NCBI GenBank assembly: GCA_030533445.1
Contig: CM060064.1
Span: forward strand, 22,465,626-22,529,625
Direction: 5' to 3'
From: Cyprinodon diabolis
Taxonomy: Eukaryota; Chordata; Actinopteri; Cyprinodontiformes; Cyprinodontidae
Length of the DNA stretch: 64,000 nt
Under the pieces are notes generated by a model, which had not been told where the DNA came from, did not search any database, and was given only the letters and a program-made list of their open reading frames with translations. Positions 32,866-44,625 of this stretch are shown here, piece by piece (the stretch's first letter is position 1; each line of letters begins with the position of its first letter). The position numbers were made by a program, and so were the translations under genes.

Positions 32866-34755
32866 TGACTCTGTGGTAGATCCTGGGTAACTAGTAAGCC
32901 TTAATACGAAGATGACGAGAGATTACCTCCACAGCCTCGCAAGGAGATAACCACTATTAGACTGACCGGAAATGCGCAGCTGGTCAGAAAATGAGGGAAA
33001 TTTGACTATTTGGAAAGTTTCCAGTTTCAAATTTCCTCTGCGTAGTTTTACTTGTTTTTTTTTTTTTTTTGTTGACACATTCAGCTCCATCAACAGTAAA
33101 CAAGGATGTGGGTTTGAATATTTATAACTCGGCATTGAAGCAGACAAGAGAGGACTTCCTTTACTTTAAATGGAGGATGCCAACATTCACTGAGCCTTAT
33201 GTGTTTGAAGCATTGCTGAAGCTAAAGTTTGGTTCCTTGTAGAGTTTATTCTTTTTGGGTGGAGGCAGGATTCGTCCTTCTGTAGTGATTTGTTCAGAAA
33301 TACTCCATTTTAGTTTTACTTTGGTGGCGGGTTGGTTATAGCTCCATCTGTGCAGTGGTGATGTCTGTTTTTGAGCCATACATTCACCCAATCCTGTATT
33401 TTTTGTGTTTGAATTTGCTTACAATCAACAGCTCTCTATATTTTTCTTAGATGTAAATTTTGTTTATAACTTAACAACCATGGTGCTAAAGCTTTGAAAG
33501 CTTTTTTTCTTTTAGTTGGACTAAAACGTATTGAGAATCAGGAATCGTTTAGCTGTATATAATCCTCCCTGATGATAAACTTATGCACTCAAGCATTTCT
33601 TCTAAAATCACTGGTGTGCCAAGATTCTCCAATTTAGCATCAAGCCTCTGCTGTTTTTTGTTTTTGTTTTGTTTTTTTTATCTGCTCCCAGTTCTAAATT
33701 GGATGTTGTAACGTGCTGGTACTGTAGTGTCATAGTTATAAAAACAGACGCGTGTCTTGTTAGACATCGTATGTGCTCTGCATATGTAGCAAACACTACC
33801 TAAAGCCAAAAGTGAAGATTTGTATAGGGGAGAGATTTTTTTTTTAAGAAAATTTTTTGTTTTCTAGCCTGATGCTAATTTTTTTTCTTCTTCCTAATGC
33901 AATAAAACTTTGCGGGTCAGCAGTTTCACACCAATAAACATAACCACCAGAGCATTACCTTCATGTTTCGGAGACCTGCTAAAGACTAGAAGTCAGGGAG
34001 AGTAATGGGGCTTAAAGCGTTGCTACTGAGCGCTTGTGTTCGGCGCAGAGCTGAGAGGGGCGTTGTGCACCTTTTGGAGAAAAAGCAAAACGTTGTAAGT
34101 TGATGTTCAGCGCTGTTGATGACGAGGGTAGATTGAAATCCCGCAGTTCGGCTTGTTAATCGTATTTATTCACGTTTGGATTTGTGTTTTTAACGGTAAA
34201 AGGTTTTGCTGTTTATAATGCGGTGGTGGTCTAATGTACAGCATTTCCCCTCTTTTGCATCTTTCTTTTGTTTACAGGTGATGTCCTTCGTTTTTGGTTG
34301 TTTACTTGAATTTCCATTTCAGGCCGTTGTCATACATTTAAGCCTTTTATGACTGTTATAATTTTTTTCTTTTTTAAAGAAGCCTTTTTATTGATAATTT
34401 TTTATTATAGGAGACTGTCTAGCGAAGAATCAGCCACAGGAGTTAAAAGTGAGCACTTTTCGCCTACTAATACCCACTGTATATTTTGCTTTCATCCATC
34501 CCCTTTCCGTTTTAAAGACTCAATAGAGCAAATTGACATCATGTTTTAACCCATTTTCTCATTTGCATGACTTGTGCTGGGATAGAGCCCAGGTTAGCAG
34601 GGCAGAGTCGGTCCTAACTTGCAAGGATTTCTACCTCAGCTGATTAAACAGATGTTTGGGATTACTGATGCAAAGAGACTTTGATTAAAAAATTAGTAAA
34701 AAGCTTGTTTTTAATATTCTTGTATGTACGTATGTGTGTGTGTGTGTTTGTATGT

Positions 34756-34832
<77 letters not shown>

Positions 34833-35185
34833 TGTGTTTTTCTTTAATTCTGTGTGCATGGAAAGAAGGCTGTGGAAGCCCTATTTAAAAGCAAAAGTTA
34901 TGACCATCTCTCCCAGGATCTGTTAAAGCTGTATGTTATATATACATACCTATATATAAATATAAATATATATGAGAAATCTAGAAAATACGGTTATTTT
35001 AGAGTGTAAAAGACATAGAAATGAGAAAATGTGCTCTTTAAATTTACGTCTTTGTTACCATGTAAAAATAAACCCGGAGTTTGTAAATACTTGTATATAC
35101 ATTTCTAAACCTGTTTAATTTTCTATGCACTTTTTTATTTATAATGTTACTTGCTTAATAAAGATGTTAAGATGTTTGAACATGT
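32866..35185 (+). other. kmt2b: kmt2b 3' UTR (extent inferred)
   Basis: AT-rich sequence after the stop has no further coding potential. Two candidate polyadenylation signals are visible: AATAAA near 33901 and AATAAA near 35158, the latter followed by a T/GT-rich stretch. Using the second would place a TG/TA microsatellite (about 34733-34830) inside the UTR. The end point is an inference, since there is no transcript evidence. Confidence 0.5.
34733..34830. repeat. TG/TA microsatellite
   Basis: TG and CA repeats are followed by about 66 bases of TA. This lies in the inferred kmt2b 3' UTR or just downstream. Confidence 0.95.
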
Positions 35186-36833
35186 TTTTGTTTATTTTCG
35201 CAGACACAATGACATTGCAAATGTTACAAAATTATATACATCAGGTTTTAAAATGTATCAGTTTATCATGTATGACTGCAGGCAGTAAATAAAACCACAA
35301 AAACAAAAGGCAAAAAAAATGTCAGTAACCTTCCAAAAAGGTTTAGCAATTTGATAAAGATATTTAAAAAAAGGCCCTAAAATATCATTTTTATTATTAA
35401 AAAAAAAATTTCAGATCTGAGTAACTGAGCAAAGAACAAAAAAAAAATGCATTTATTAGCTAGAATCTGGTGACTATGTCTTCATGATCCATGCTCCATA
35501 CTTGACTGGAGGGGCAAGTTGCTTTTTTTTTTTCTTTCCTTCATGTCAGACCCATCTAAAGTATTTGATGTTGTAGTTTCTACTAAATTAAACATGAATG
35601 TGATAGAAGGAAAAAAAAAATCATGGCTGGCTGACATTTGCAAACTTTCCTTAACGCACCTCGCTCAGCACCAATTCCTCAAAGGGTGATTCTTATTTTT
35701 GTTTTACTTCCATAACCATCCTGCTTACTTTGCATATTTTTATCCTTTTTTTTATATAGGTGGGATTTTCTTCATGAGCTTGAATAAAAAAAGGATTTTC
35801 CAAGGTTTCCAATGAATTTCCTTGGTACGGAAATAATTCTTGTCAGCATAGGATCATGTGGAATCTTAAAGCCAACATCAGCCTTGTACATGCTGGTAGA
35901 AAAGACCCAGCTACCTTCCTTAGTATATACTCTGGTGCTGCATCTGAAAAAATAACTTTTCATAAGGCCATATGTTGAACCAGCTGGTAGGAATGACAGG
36001 AGTCAGTTCTTATGGAGCCTAGACGGAAGTTTAACTGAAGAAACTCATTGCCCTTTTACATCCACCTGCGACACAGCCAATCATCTTTGAACCACACCTC
36101 CACAAAAGTCAATCGGAATCCACAGTTCATCTTAAAAGGCCTCCGATCCACACTCCTTCGCTCCTGTGTGCAGGTGGCGGATGCGCTGTGACTTCCTTCA
36201 GATGACACCGTTTCAACCCAGCCCCTCCTCCACCTTCATAGCTAAAGCATCAGTGTCATTCCTCCTGGACTATTACTGCGTTCCCTGTCTCATCTCAACT
36301 GGTCTGGTAGAAGACCGCCATGTTGAGCTTGGTTCTGCCAGAGTTTTTTCCCCAACGGGGAGTTTTTCCTCTCCACTGTCGCTTCATGCTTGCTCATCAT
36401 GGACAGGTTCTATCAACCTGTGTGATCCAACTGGACTTCCATCTTCCAGGTCCCTGAGTGAAGCTCTAGTGTCAGCTCCACTGGATCTCCCCATAAAGCT
36501 CAGCAGACCGTCTCACTAACCAGCAGTCTGCAGACTGACCAACTTCATCCATGTCCACTCCACCACCAGCTTCAGGCCTTTGCTCCTGTTCATGCATATC
36601 TATCAAAATGAAGCGCTATGTTTCCTGCTGAGGTCTGAGCGCCAAAGTCAAAAGTAATTGTATCAATACATTTCTCCTAATTGTTTTTCAGATTGAGCTA
36701 GAAACTACTTTAGTGAAGTTTCCAGGCAATGGGCAAAGGACCGATAGAAACATCATATCCAGTTTGGATTAAAAAAAACAAACTGTTAGATGTGGGAGAA
36801 AAAGTTTCAAATATATCCAACATTTGAACCAGG
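35186..36833. other. Intergenic/3' UTR stretch between kmt2b and igflr1; dispersed repeat at about 36120-36530
   Basis: Most of this is plain AT-rich sequence. From about 36120 to 36530 it is GC-richer and contains GAGTTTTTCCTCTCCACTGT with the flanking CATGCTTGCTCA phrase, the inverted form of the repeat at 27453-27695. The open frame over this part is a property of the repeat. The 3' UTR of igflr1 should lie below 36834, but I see no clear poly(A) signal. Confidence 0.55.
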
Positions 36834-37328
36834 TCAGAGTTTGGCAAGAACGGTGATAGCATCATTGCGGCCCATTTGTCTGAGCAGCTTGGCCAGGTGG
36901 CCCACAGTCCAGTCGGGCTGCTTGCTGGTGACTGCCTCAAGCACAGCTTTCAGGGGGCTTTTGCTGTCCTTCATGGAGTACGTATAAGTGATCCAGGTGG
37001 AAGGAAAGGAGCACAGGGACGCCAGGTGCTTTGTGCTCTTTATACCTTGAGTGTCTGGATCCAACAGAATCACCAACTCCTCCAAAACATCAAGATCATC
37101 CAGAACTGCATGTAAAGGTGCTGACAGGATTTGAGAATCTAAAAAAAAAAAAAGGCATAATTTATTAATTATTTTCTTTTATATTGAATTCTTTACAGCT
37201 TTTAACAGCATTTCACTCACTCAGAATGTCTTCCAGTGCCTGTGTGTTGGTACCAGATGAGGAGATCGGGGAAAATCCTTCATTTTTATACGACATCCTT
37301 CGACGATAAAACACACTTTTGCACAGAC
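36834..37328 (-). CDS. igflr1: igflr1 cytoplasmic exons with death-like domain
   Basis: Exon 37328-37221 encodes GLCKSVFYRRRMSYKNEG and a Ser/Thr-rich linker. Exon 37120-36834 encodes a helical domain of about 90 residues: LDVLEELVILLDP, KHLASLCSFPSTWITY, SPLKAVLEAV and VGHLAKLLRQMGRNDA. This has the six-helix pattern of a death-fold domain and corresponds block by block to human IGFLR1. The stop TGA is at 36834-36836 (reverse strand). Confidence 0.92.
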
Positions 37329-40300
37329 CTGTAGAAAACAGTGAGAAACATGGTTATTTTTCTAACAACTGATTAAACAAATCTCATCTCTGAGCAGAAG
37401 TTTACATCCCCTCATCGTGGTTGTGCCTGTTGCATTATTTTCAGGCTTTAAATTGAGTTTAAATCTTTCTTTTTTTTTTTTAGAGCAGACAAGTGGTACA
37501 GCATATGAACAACCTATTATCATAATTGTTGTTGGATATTTCATCCATATCTTTGGGAAAAATAGCAGATTTTCACATTTTAAATCTATGAACTGTATGC
37601 TAGTAAAAGCAACCTGGTTAAATTGCTTGTCCTAGCACTGAAGTTTGTAGATTTTCAAATTTGAAAATATGCTATTTCCCTAACAATTATGGATGAAATA
37701 TCCAGCCAGAATTATGAGAGTAGGATGTTAATGGATCCAAAAAATTTGACAATCCTTTCAGAAAGCTTAATGTCACCCTGCTTCAACCACTCTAAGCCCA
37801 ATTTTTATGTTTTTTGTTGGGATTACTACCTTGTAGAGACTGACTGGTGATGTGGCTCACAAAAGCCCTAATTTCTATCACAGGTTTCAACAATCAAACT
37901 GTTTAAATTAGGTAAAGTTGAACACTAATCCTAATGATAAATACATTGTTTAATTTCCTTTCTTTAATACAACAGTACCACTAGCAGCAAAAAAAAAACC
38001 CATCAGCATTATGCTGCTACCACCGTGCTTAAGGCCTGTTATAGTACTCTTAGGTTTAAAAGCCTTTAATCATCCTATGGCCACTCCTTTCCAGCTAAGC
38101 TGGTTCTTATAGAAGTAGTTGAATAATTATTTCAGATTTGAGACAAGAAAAAGAAACCAGCAAAAATCATTCCAGAGGCAAATCATCCAACATCAGACAG
38201 CAGAAACTCTGGAAAATTAGAACATCTGATCCACAAACAGGAAATAAAGAACATCAGAATCAAACCAGTAGAGCTAATCCAATGTGCTGCAAACGTATGC
38301 ACCACAATTCTAGAAGACTCGTGTATACAAAATGAAATTTTGTATGAAACAGTAGTGTATAGGATTTCCTAAAAGCGCGTTCACGAGCCTACGGAAACCG
38401 CGGCAGACCAAACCAGATGAAAGTGCGCATTCAGCGTCTGCTCTTGATAATGCAAGCGTAGAAGAAGAAATGTGCTGTTTACCTGTGCAAAGAAAGAAAC
38501 AACGAAAGAAAAATGTCTGAGGACTCCAGTCTTGAGGTAGAGCATGAGTTCTTTGCCGAGCTGAATGCGCACTTTCATCTGGTTTGGTCTGCCGCGGTTT
38601 CCGTAGGCTCATGAACTCGCAGGCGCGCGCTTTTAGGAAATCCTATACACTACTGTTTATGCTCTAAAAACATTCTAAATGACTTCGTTTCGAGTAAATT
38701 ATGGACGCTACCCACTCAGGACACTTGGAATACATTGGACGAGCAGTATGGAGGAATATTGACACGTTTTTTGTGGACTTTTATGGACCTTTCTGCCTCG
38801 GGCACCATAGACCTCCATTATTTGAATGTCAGCAGACAGCAAGAAGCCTCCCAGATCTCCAGATGCATTTGAGATATCAAAAAAGTACTCCAGAGTGTTG
38901 TTCAGCATGGGGGTGAGTAGAAAATGAAGGCTAATCATGTTTTGGGTGTACTATTCCTTTAAGCATGCTTTTACACAAACCTCTTTTTTTCTTCATTTTC
39001 AAAGCGCAGATTGCAGCAGCCAGCATGATGAAAACAATAATTGTTATTGGTACTGCCCCTTTAAAAAAAGAACAGAAAGAATGTAAGGAAAAAATGTTGG
39101 GCAACAAAAATTTTGATTTTGAGACTTAGGTCTGTGTAACTCACAGAGAGCTGCATTCGGCACGCTGCCTCCATCTGGTAAACTGTGTGTCGAGTATTTC
39201 TGAGTCTGAAATAAGAAAATAAATGAAAAAAACATCACTAACCAGACCAGTAACTGCTTAGATCAAATGTATCTCTCGAGCAAAAATGTTGATTTATTAC
39301 TTGTTTCTCTGATTTGTTTTTGTTTTGTTTTTCGTAGAAGGGTAATACATTTATTCAAGTTTTGAATGTTCCTGCGCATGTTTTCTACACATGTAATTAA
39401 ATTGTGGTGTCTAATGAGACACTACGCTTTTTTTGTTGTTTTATATCATATTCAAATAATCTGGAAATGTAAATAAAACAACAAAGAAATATTGGTGCTC
39501 CAGACACTATGTAAAGTTAAAGGAATAGTACACCCAAAACATGATTAGCCTTCATTTTCTACTCACCCCCATGCTGAACAACACTCTGGAGTACTTTTTT
39601 GATATCTCAAATGCATCTGGAGATCTGGGAGGCTTCTTGCTGTCTGCTGACATTCAAATAATGGAGGTCTATGGTGCCCGAGGCAGAAAGGTCCATAAAA
39701 GTCCACAAAAAACGTGTCAATATTCCTCCATACTGCTCGTCCAATGTATTCCAAGTGTCCTGAGTGGGTAGCGTCCATAATTTACTCGAAACAAAGTCAT
39801 TTAGAATGTTTTTAGAGCATAAACAGTATTGTATAGGATTTCCTAAAAGCGCGTTCACGAGCCTACGGAAACTGCGGCAGACCAAACCAGATGAAAGTGC
39901 GCATTCAGCTCGGCAAAGAACTCAGGCTCTTCCTAAACACTGAAGTCCTCAGACATTTTTCTTTCGTTGTTTCTTTCTTTGCACAGGTAAACAGCACATT
40001 TCTTCTTCTACGCTTGCATTATCAAGAGCAGACGCTGAATGCGCACTTTCATCTGGTTTGGTCTGCCTCAGTTTCCGTAGGCTCGTGAACTCGCAGGCGC
40101 GCGCTTTTAGGAAATCCTATACACTACTGTTTATGCTCTAAAAACATTCTAAATGACTTTGTTTCGAGTAAATTATGCACGCTACCAACTCAGGACACTT
40201 GGAATACATTGGACGAGCAGTATTGAGGAATATTGACACGTTTTTTGTGGACTTTTATGGACCTTTCTGCCTCGGGCACCATAGACCTCCATTATTTGAA

Positions 40301-41421
40301 TGTCAGCAGACAGCAAGAAGCCTCCCAGATCTCCAGATGCATTTGAGATATCAAAAAAGTACTCCAGAGTGTTGTTCAGCATGGGGGTGAGTAGAAAATG
40401 AAGGCTAATCATGTTTTGGGTGTACTATTCCTTTAAGCCCTTTGAGTCCTGCCAATGTGAGCGCACACACATTTGCACAGTATAGGTGGGATCCATCATT
40501 GTTATTTGAAAGGTTTAAGGCTGTAAAATGTCTAAAACTTAGGCCTCACTATTATTCGGATGCTACTTGCACCAGGCTCTCTTCTTCCTTCTTTGCCACC
40601 CTAATTAATGCCTGAAATAAATGCAACGTTTATCGAAATCTAAAACAACTGAAGAAGGAGGAGGCTAATTATATCCAGACAGTGAGTAACACCCACAATA
40701 GCTGCAAGAGATATAGGCGTATGCAAATTGAACATGTGCAACATCTACAAGACCAACATCTATGTCTGCAGTGTAGACATCTACACATAGAAACAACATA
40801 AACCAAAAACATTTATACATATTACAGCTACTTGTTTTTGACGCAAATGGAGACCCATACAGTAATAGAAGATACATTTTTTATTGCAATATTTAATAAT
40901 GGATTAAAAAATACTATTTAAAACTCCTCTTTAAAATTTCAATTTCAAATGTGAACTCGCAAAAAGGTTTTACAAATTGTATTTCTGTTTTTCAAAAGGT
41001 TTTTTTTTTATTGTATGAAAACAATAAGAAATAAAGTTTAACACAGCCCTGGTCCTCCATAGACCTAAGCTTGAACTTTCTCTGAGGATGCCCCTCTTTG
41101 CTGGGTTATCTACCAGATATAAATAATTTTTCAAGAGCAGGGGTCTTCAACCTTTCAAGGCCAAGGACCCCCAAACTGATGGCGAGATGGAGCGGGGACC
41201 CCTAATTATATATATTCTATGCAATTGTGTTATATCAAACTGGTCTTATAGTCACTCAGGGGAGTAGTGTAACGAAAGTAACCCTGTGAAGTAACAAAAT
41301 GTAACAAAAATAATTTCGCACTGGGATTATTAAATTATTCCTGAGTCTCATTGCTGGTTGATGGGACAGCTGTTGTGAATGAAACGGTGCCCAGCTTAAA
41401 AGAGACTGCTTAAATGACTGT

Positions 41422-41458
<37 letters not shown>

Positions 41459-42603
41459 TATATAAGAGAAAATGCAAGTCATCTAGGAGTCTTTGGTTAA
41501 CTCATAAATAATAAATATTTTAATAAAAACATTAAATAATCAATTTATGACTTTATTGATCTCCCCCCCCCCCCCATAAACATTTTCTTGCTACGCTCCT
41601 GCCCCTAGGGATTTTTAGCTTTCTTTTATCGTTTTGCAAGGAGCTCTCAGAGTAAATAGTGAAAACAGCACTGCTGCCTTCAGTCTGATTTAGTCCAAAG
41701 GTCGCCAATAGTTGATGTTATCTATTATAACAGAAATATGCATGAAGATAATATTACATGGAAACAAGTTTAGAAAGAGTTTAAACTAAACTACCGCAGG
41801 AACCACAGTGCCCGGGGAATTTTTTTTTCTAGCAATATGTGGGTTTATTTCCTAGTTACTGTCTACTGACGGACTCATTTCACACGTCACCAAAAATAAT
41901 GTTTGTTCTTAGATGCAAATAACGATCGGAAAAATTACCGCAGCTGCGGTGCTGGAGGATGGTGCATAGGTGGGATCCTGAGGAAGAAGCAAAAGAACAA
42001 AAAAAAAACATAAATTGAGATGTTGAGATAAAGTAAGTCAAGTTGCTTTTGCACGATCTGACTTACAGAGAGGGTGGCTGCTGTCGATCTGCTTCAGTAA
42101 TGAGTAAGGAGAGGAAAAACAATATATTTATCAATATTTACTTGGGGGTCAAACCAAACACTTCAAGCATAATGAGTTTATAAGAGCTGATCGTTGCATT
42201 TTTCTCACCTTTCTTCCTGGCAAACGGTGTCAGATGTTGAATTGCAGGGTTTCAGTTCAAATAGACCAAATAGACATGGGGAACATGTCCGGCATTTATC
42301 AAAGGTCCCGTCATTGAAAGTGTTAGATGGGCATTTTCTAAAAGAGTCAGAGTGTTTCCCACCATCATCGTCCCGTCCACAATTAGGGTAAACTTCAAAT
42401 CCTTAACAAAACACAAAACCAGAGTATAATAGAATAGAATAGAATAGAATAGAATAGATTAGAATGGAATAGAATAGAATCTTACCAGCTTTTCTTCCAC
42501 ATGGAACACACGTGCGTTTTTCCCGATCGAAGTAGGTAGTTTCATCGATGCACCTCTGCGATACCATGATGATGTTCTGTTGGTCCTCTAGACGTTTGAT
42601 CAA
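36834..42603 (-). CDS. igflr1: igflr1, IGF-like family receptor 1 (8 exons)
   Basis: This is a TNFR-like single-pass membrane receptor. Exons from 5' to 3' on the minus strand: 42603-42486, 42401-42209, 42088-42067, 41977-41939, 39205-39145, 39058-38981, 37328-37221, 37120-36834. They sum to 906 nt (301 aa plus stop) with agreeing phases. The Cys-rich ectodomain has TCVPCGRKAG, YPNCGRDDDGG and KCRTCSPC. The transmembrane segment is VPITIIVFIMLAAAICAL followed by KMKKKR. The C-terminal domain begins VLDDLDVLEELVILLDP and ends GRNDAITVLAKL, closely matching the human IGFLR1 C-terminus. Tail-to-tail placement with kmt2b matches human. The start is uncertain: the first exon encodes no signal peptide and its splice acceptor or promoter is unclear. 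The ligands of the mammalian protein are IGFL peptides; teleost ligands cannot be inferred. Confidence 0.88.
37329..38347 (-). other. igflr1: igflr1 intron between transmembrane and cytoplasmic exons: no gene seen
   Basis: AT-rich intron without recognisable coding or element ends, up to the truncated TTAA-type element. Confidence 0.6.
38348..38962. mobile_element. TTAA-type non-autonomous element, copy A (left arm missing)
   Basis: The right arm ends GGGTGTACTATTCCTTTAA, the same terminus as copy B. The outer left arm is absent and the sequence begins at the inner palindrome (TAGGATTTCCTAAAAGCGCG). The centre between the inner GCGCATTCAGC repeats is inverted relative to copy B. It lies in the igflr1 intron next to the transmembrane exon. 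Confidence 0.8.
38981..39205 (-). CDS. igflr1: igflr1 stalk and transmembrane exons
   Basis: Exon 39205-39145 (61 nt) encodes a Ser/Thr/Gly stalk and leaves one T. Exon 39058-38981 (78 nt) completes TGG (Trp) and encodes AVPITIIVFIMLAAAICAL then KMKKKR, one transmembrane helix with a basic stop-transfer. Its donor GTTTGT lies only about 18 bp from the end of an inserted TTAA-flanked element. Confidence 0.85.
39517..40436. mobile_element. TTAA-type non-autonomous element, copy B (full length)
   Basis: It starts TTAAAGGAATAGTACACCC and ends with the exact inverse GGGTGTACTATTCCTTTAA, giving about 920 bp with long inverted arms of about 260 bp. TTAA at each border fits a piggyBac-type duplication, but no transposase is encoded, so the superfamily is inferred. 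A second, inner inverted repeat surrounds a central segment. It lies in the igflr1 intron upstream of the stalk exon. Confidence 0.8.
40437..41938 (-). other. igflr1: igflr1 intron remainder: no gene; AT repeat and poly-C
   Basis: A TA repeat lies at about 41426-41463 and a run of 13 C near 41564-41576. A segment near 41140-41240 (GGACCCCCAAACTGATGG phrase) looks repeat-like but has no visible ends. Confidence 0.55.
41939..42603 (-). CDS. igflr1: igflr1 cysteine-rich ectodomain exons
   Basis: Exons 42603-42486 (start uncertain), 42401-42209, 42088-42067 (22 nt) and 41977-41939 (39 nt). At least 12 Cys are spread as C-x2-C and C-x6-13-C, as in TNFR-type modules, and CGRDDDGGKHSDSFRKC parallels the human sequence. 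The two small exons keep frame at both borders. A 3-nt tandem acceptor (AAGCAG) precedes the 22-nt exon. Confidence 0.8.
42429..42480. repeat. TAGAA pentanucleotide microsatellite
   Basis: About ten units of TAGAA with minor variation, immediately next to the splice donor of an igflr1 exon (donor at 42485-42481, reverse strand). Confidence 0.9.
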
Positions 42604-43058
42604 AGCTGGGTTTTTTTATAGTCCAATGCGGAGCATGCGCACTCACATATTTAAATTTGTTTTTCAATTTAATTTAAGAACTGGCGTGAAATAAGCGAGA
42701 TGTGAAAGTTAGAATTATACTAAAATAGCTTAAAGGAACTTTCCTCGTTCGGAAAATATCTTATATGCAAAGAGATGTTTAAAAACACGATTAAAAGACA
42801 GATTTATTTTTTTTTGACGCGGGAGGAGGGGTGCGCGCTGCCGGGGGTTGTTTATTTTTTACATTCTGAAATTAAACACTATTAACAGTTATGTTAACAT
42901 GACTATTTTACTTGCCAAAAGGGGATTATGGATTAATTTGTAATTATGACATGAAATAACTTTATTTCACACTGTAATGCATCTTATTGAACTCAGCGCT
43001 CCAACACTGAAATAATCTACAAAATGATGACAGCTAAACGATAAGGTCTACTTTATCT
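42604..43058 (-). promoter_or_regulatory. igflr1: Possible igflr1 promoter region
   Basis: Immediately upstream of the first igflr1 exon, the minus strand has TATAAAAAAA (about 42611-42620) and GAGTGCGCATGCTCCGC (about 42632-42648), which contains an NRF1-like GCGCATGC core. Further up, about 42819-42848, is a short GC-rich stretch. No ATG followed by a hydrophobic stretch is visible in this interval. Promoter function is inferred only from position and motifs. Confidence 0.3.
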
Positions 43059-43990
43059 ACTTCAGTAAAGTTAGAAAGATATTCACAAATTCGGACTTCC
43101 GGGATCAATAACTCTCACAAGAAACGTTGTTGAAACACAAATGACGCATCTTTCATGTCCTGATAGCACAGACTCTGAACTACAACAATCAAAAAGCGTT
43201 ATTTTCGACAAAAACGAGCCGTTCTCCGAGCTGGATGTATTACATTGATCTCTATGCACAGGCAGCGGCCAGGCGAGTGCTTAGGGACCATCTGCAAATG
43301 GTAAAACAACAGAAAAACGTTGCAAATAAAAACTCAATAACTCCACAGCCATAAAGTGCAGAGACTACAAAATCACCACACAGACCAGGGGGCTCTTGTT
43401 GATCGCACTACAACAACTGTTTTTGAAAAAATACACGTTTTTGATTTTTTAGAATTTGTTATTGTTATTAAACATTTATATCATCCTTTTTTGATCAATA
43501 GCTCTGTGATTATACAGTGAAGACTCTCCAAAATCATCACACACACCAAGGGACTCCAGATGAACATACTACAGCTGCTGTTTTTGAAAAAGACACCTTA
43601 ACTTATTTTTTAGAATTTTTTGATTGTTATTAACCATTAATATCATCATATTTTGATCAATAGCTCAGTGATTATACAGTGAAGGCTCTCCAAAATCATC
43701 ACACACACCAAGGGACTCCAGATGAACATACTACAACTGCTGTTTTTGAAAAAGGCACCTTTACCTATTTTTCAGAATTTCTCTTTGTTATTACAGGCAT
43801 ATAACAGCCAATAACTACACTGTGGACCATTGCAGTGCCACCAAACTTGTAGCACACACAGATAACCTCATTTGGATCATACTACAGCTCTTACTTTGGC
43901 GATATATGCTAAACTCTATTTTTAGAGAATTTTTCTTTGTTGTTATAAGCATATATTTATCAATAATGGCACTATTTTAAACTGCAGCCA
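43059..43990. repeat. Left terminal inverted repeat with about 163-bp tandem units
   Basis: This is the reverse complement of 50797-51892, shorter by about one unit. Repeated phrases are GATTATACAGTGAAG, TCTCCAAAATCATCACACACACC and GGGACTCCAGATGAACATAC. The inner boundary is at about 43990, next to the transposase-like exon. Confidence 0.85.
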
Positions 43991-44019
43991 TACCAACATT
44001 ACTGTACACAGCATCCACA

Positions 44020-44445
44020 CCCTACTTTGCATCTGACAAAGAAGAGGACACTTTTGGCCCAAGCAAAACAAGGGACACAAACTGCCATGTGGAGAAATGG
44101 TTTGGAATAGTGAAACATTCTATTCTAAAAAAGCAGAGGAGACTGAGGCCAGGGAGCTTTGTCAGGAAAATGTTTACCTCTCTACAGGGTAGATATAAAG
44201 AACACGTCATGTGTCATCGTTTACCTGAGCAGTTACTCCTAAAACCAATGCAACAGAAGGACATAGGTCAAGCACAGGAGAATTGGGCAAAGAGAGATGA
44301 AGCAAAACCCCGAACTGGAAACTTGAAATTCTACACTGCTCCAACCACTGTTCCTGTTCCAAAGAAAGCAAAGACAGCTTTGAAGACTGGCAAATATCTT
44401 CAGAAGACAAATGAGGATAACAGCTGCTCAAAGCCCTCAACAGAG
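44020..44445 (+). pseudogene. Transposase-like C-terminal fragment
   Basis: The open frame reads SKTRDTNCHVEKWFGIVKH, then LRPGSFVRKMFTSLQGRYKE. The pattern N-x-x-V-E-x-W-F followed by a basic helix resembles the Glu-bearing end of DDE-type transposase cores. This is inference from pattern, and the first catalytic residues are not seen. It ends at a GTACTT donor in phase 0 (44445). The upstream part of the enzyme is missing because the inverted repeat begins right before it. Confidence 0.5.
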
Positions 44446-44625
44446 GTACTTTTTTGGGTAGATACATTAAATTAAAGCCACTTAAATTTTGTGATGGTGA
44501 AACCACAACTTATTTTTGACAGCTAGAAATATTGTGAAGACACATTAAGCATCAGTCTGGCAGTTTTATTCATACAATGTGGTTGACTCAAGAACATAGT
44601 TCAACCAGAGCCCACCTTAGAAACA

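Noticed and set aside
36166..36519. 117-codon plus-strand frame
   Set aside because: It falls on a dispersed repeat also present at 27453-27695, with no splice or domain support.
38701..40412. Identical 71- and 76-codon frames on both strands
   Set aside because: They lie in the inverted arms of a non-autonomous element and match no protein family.
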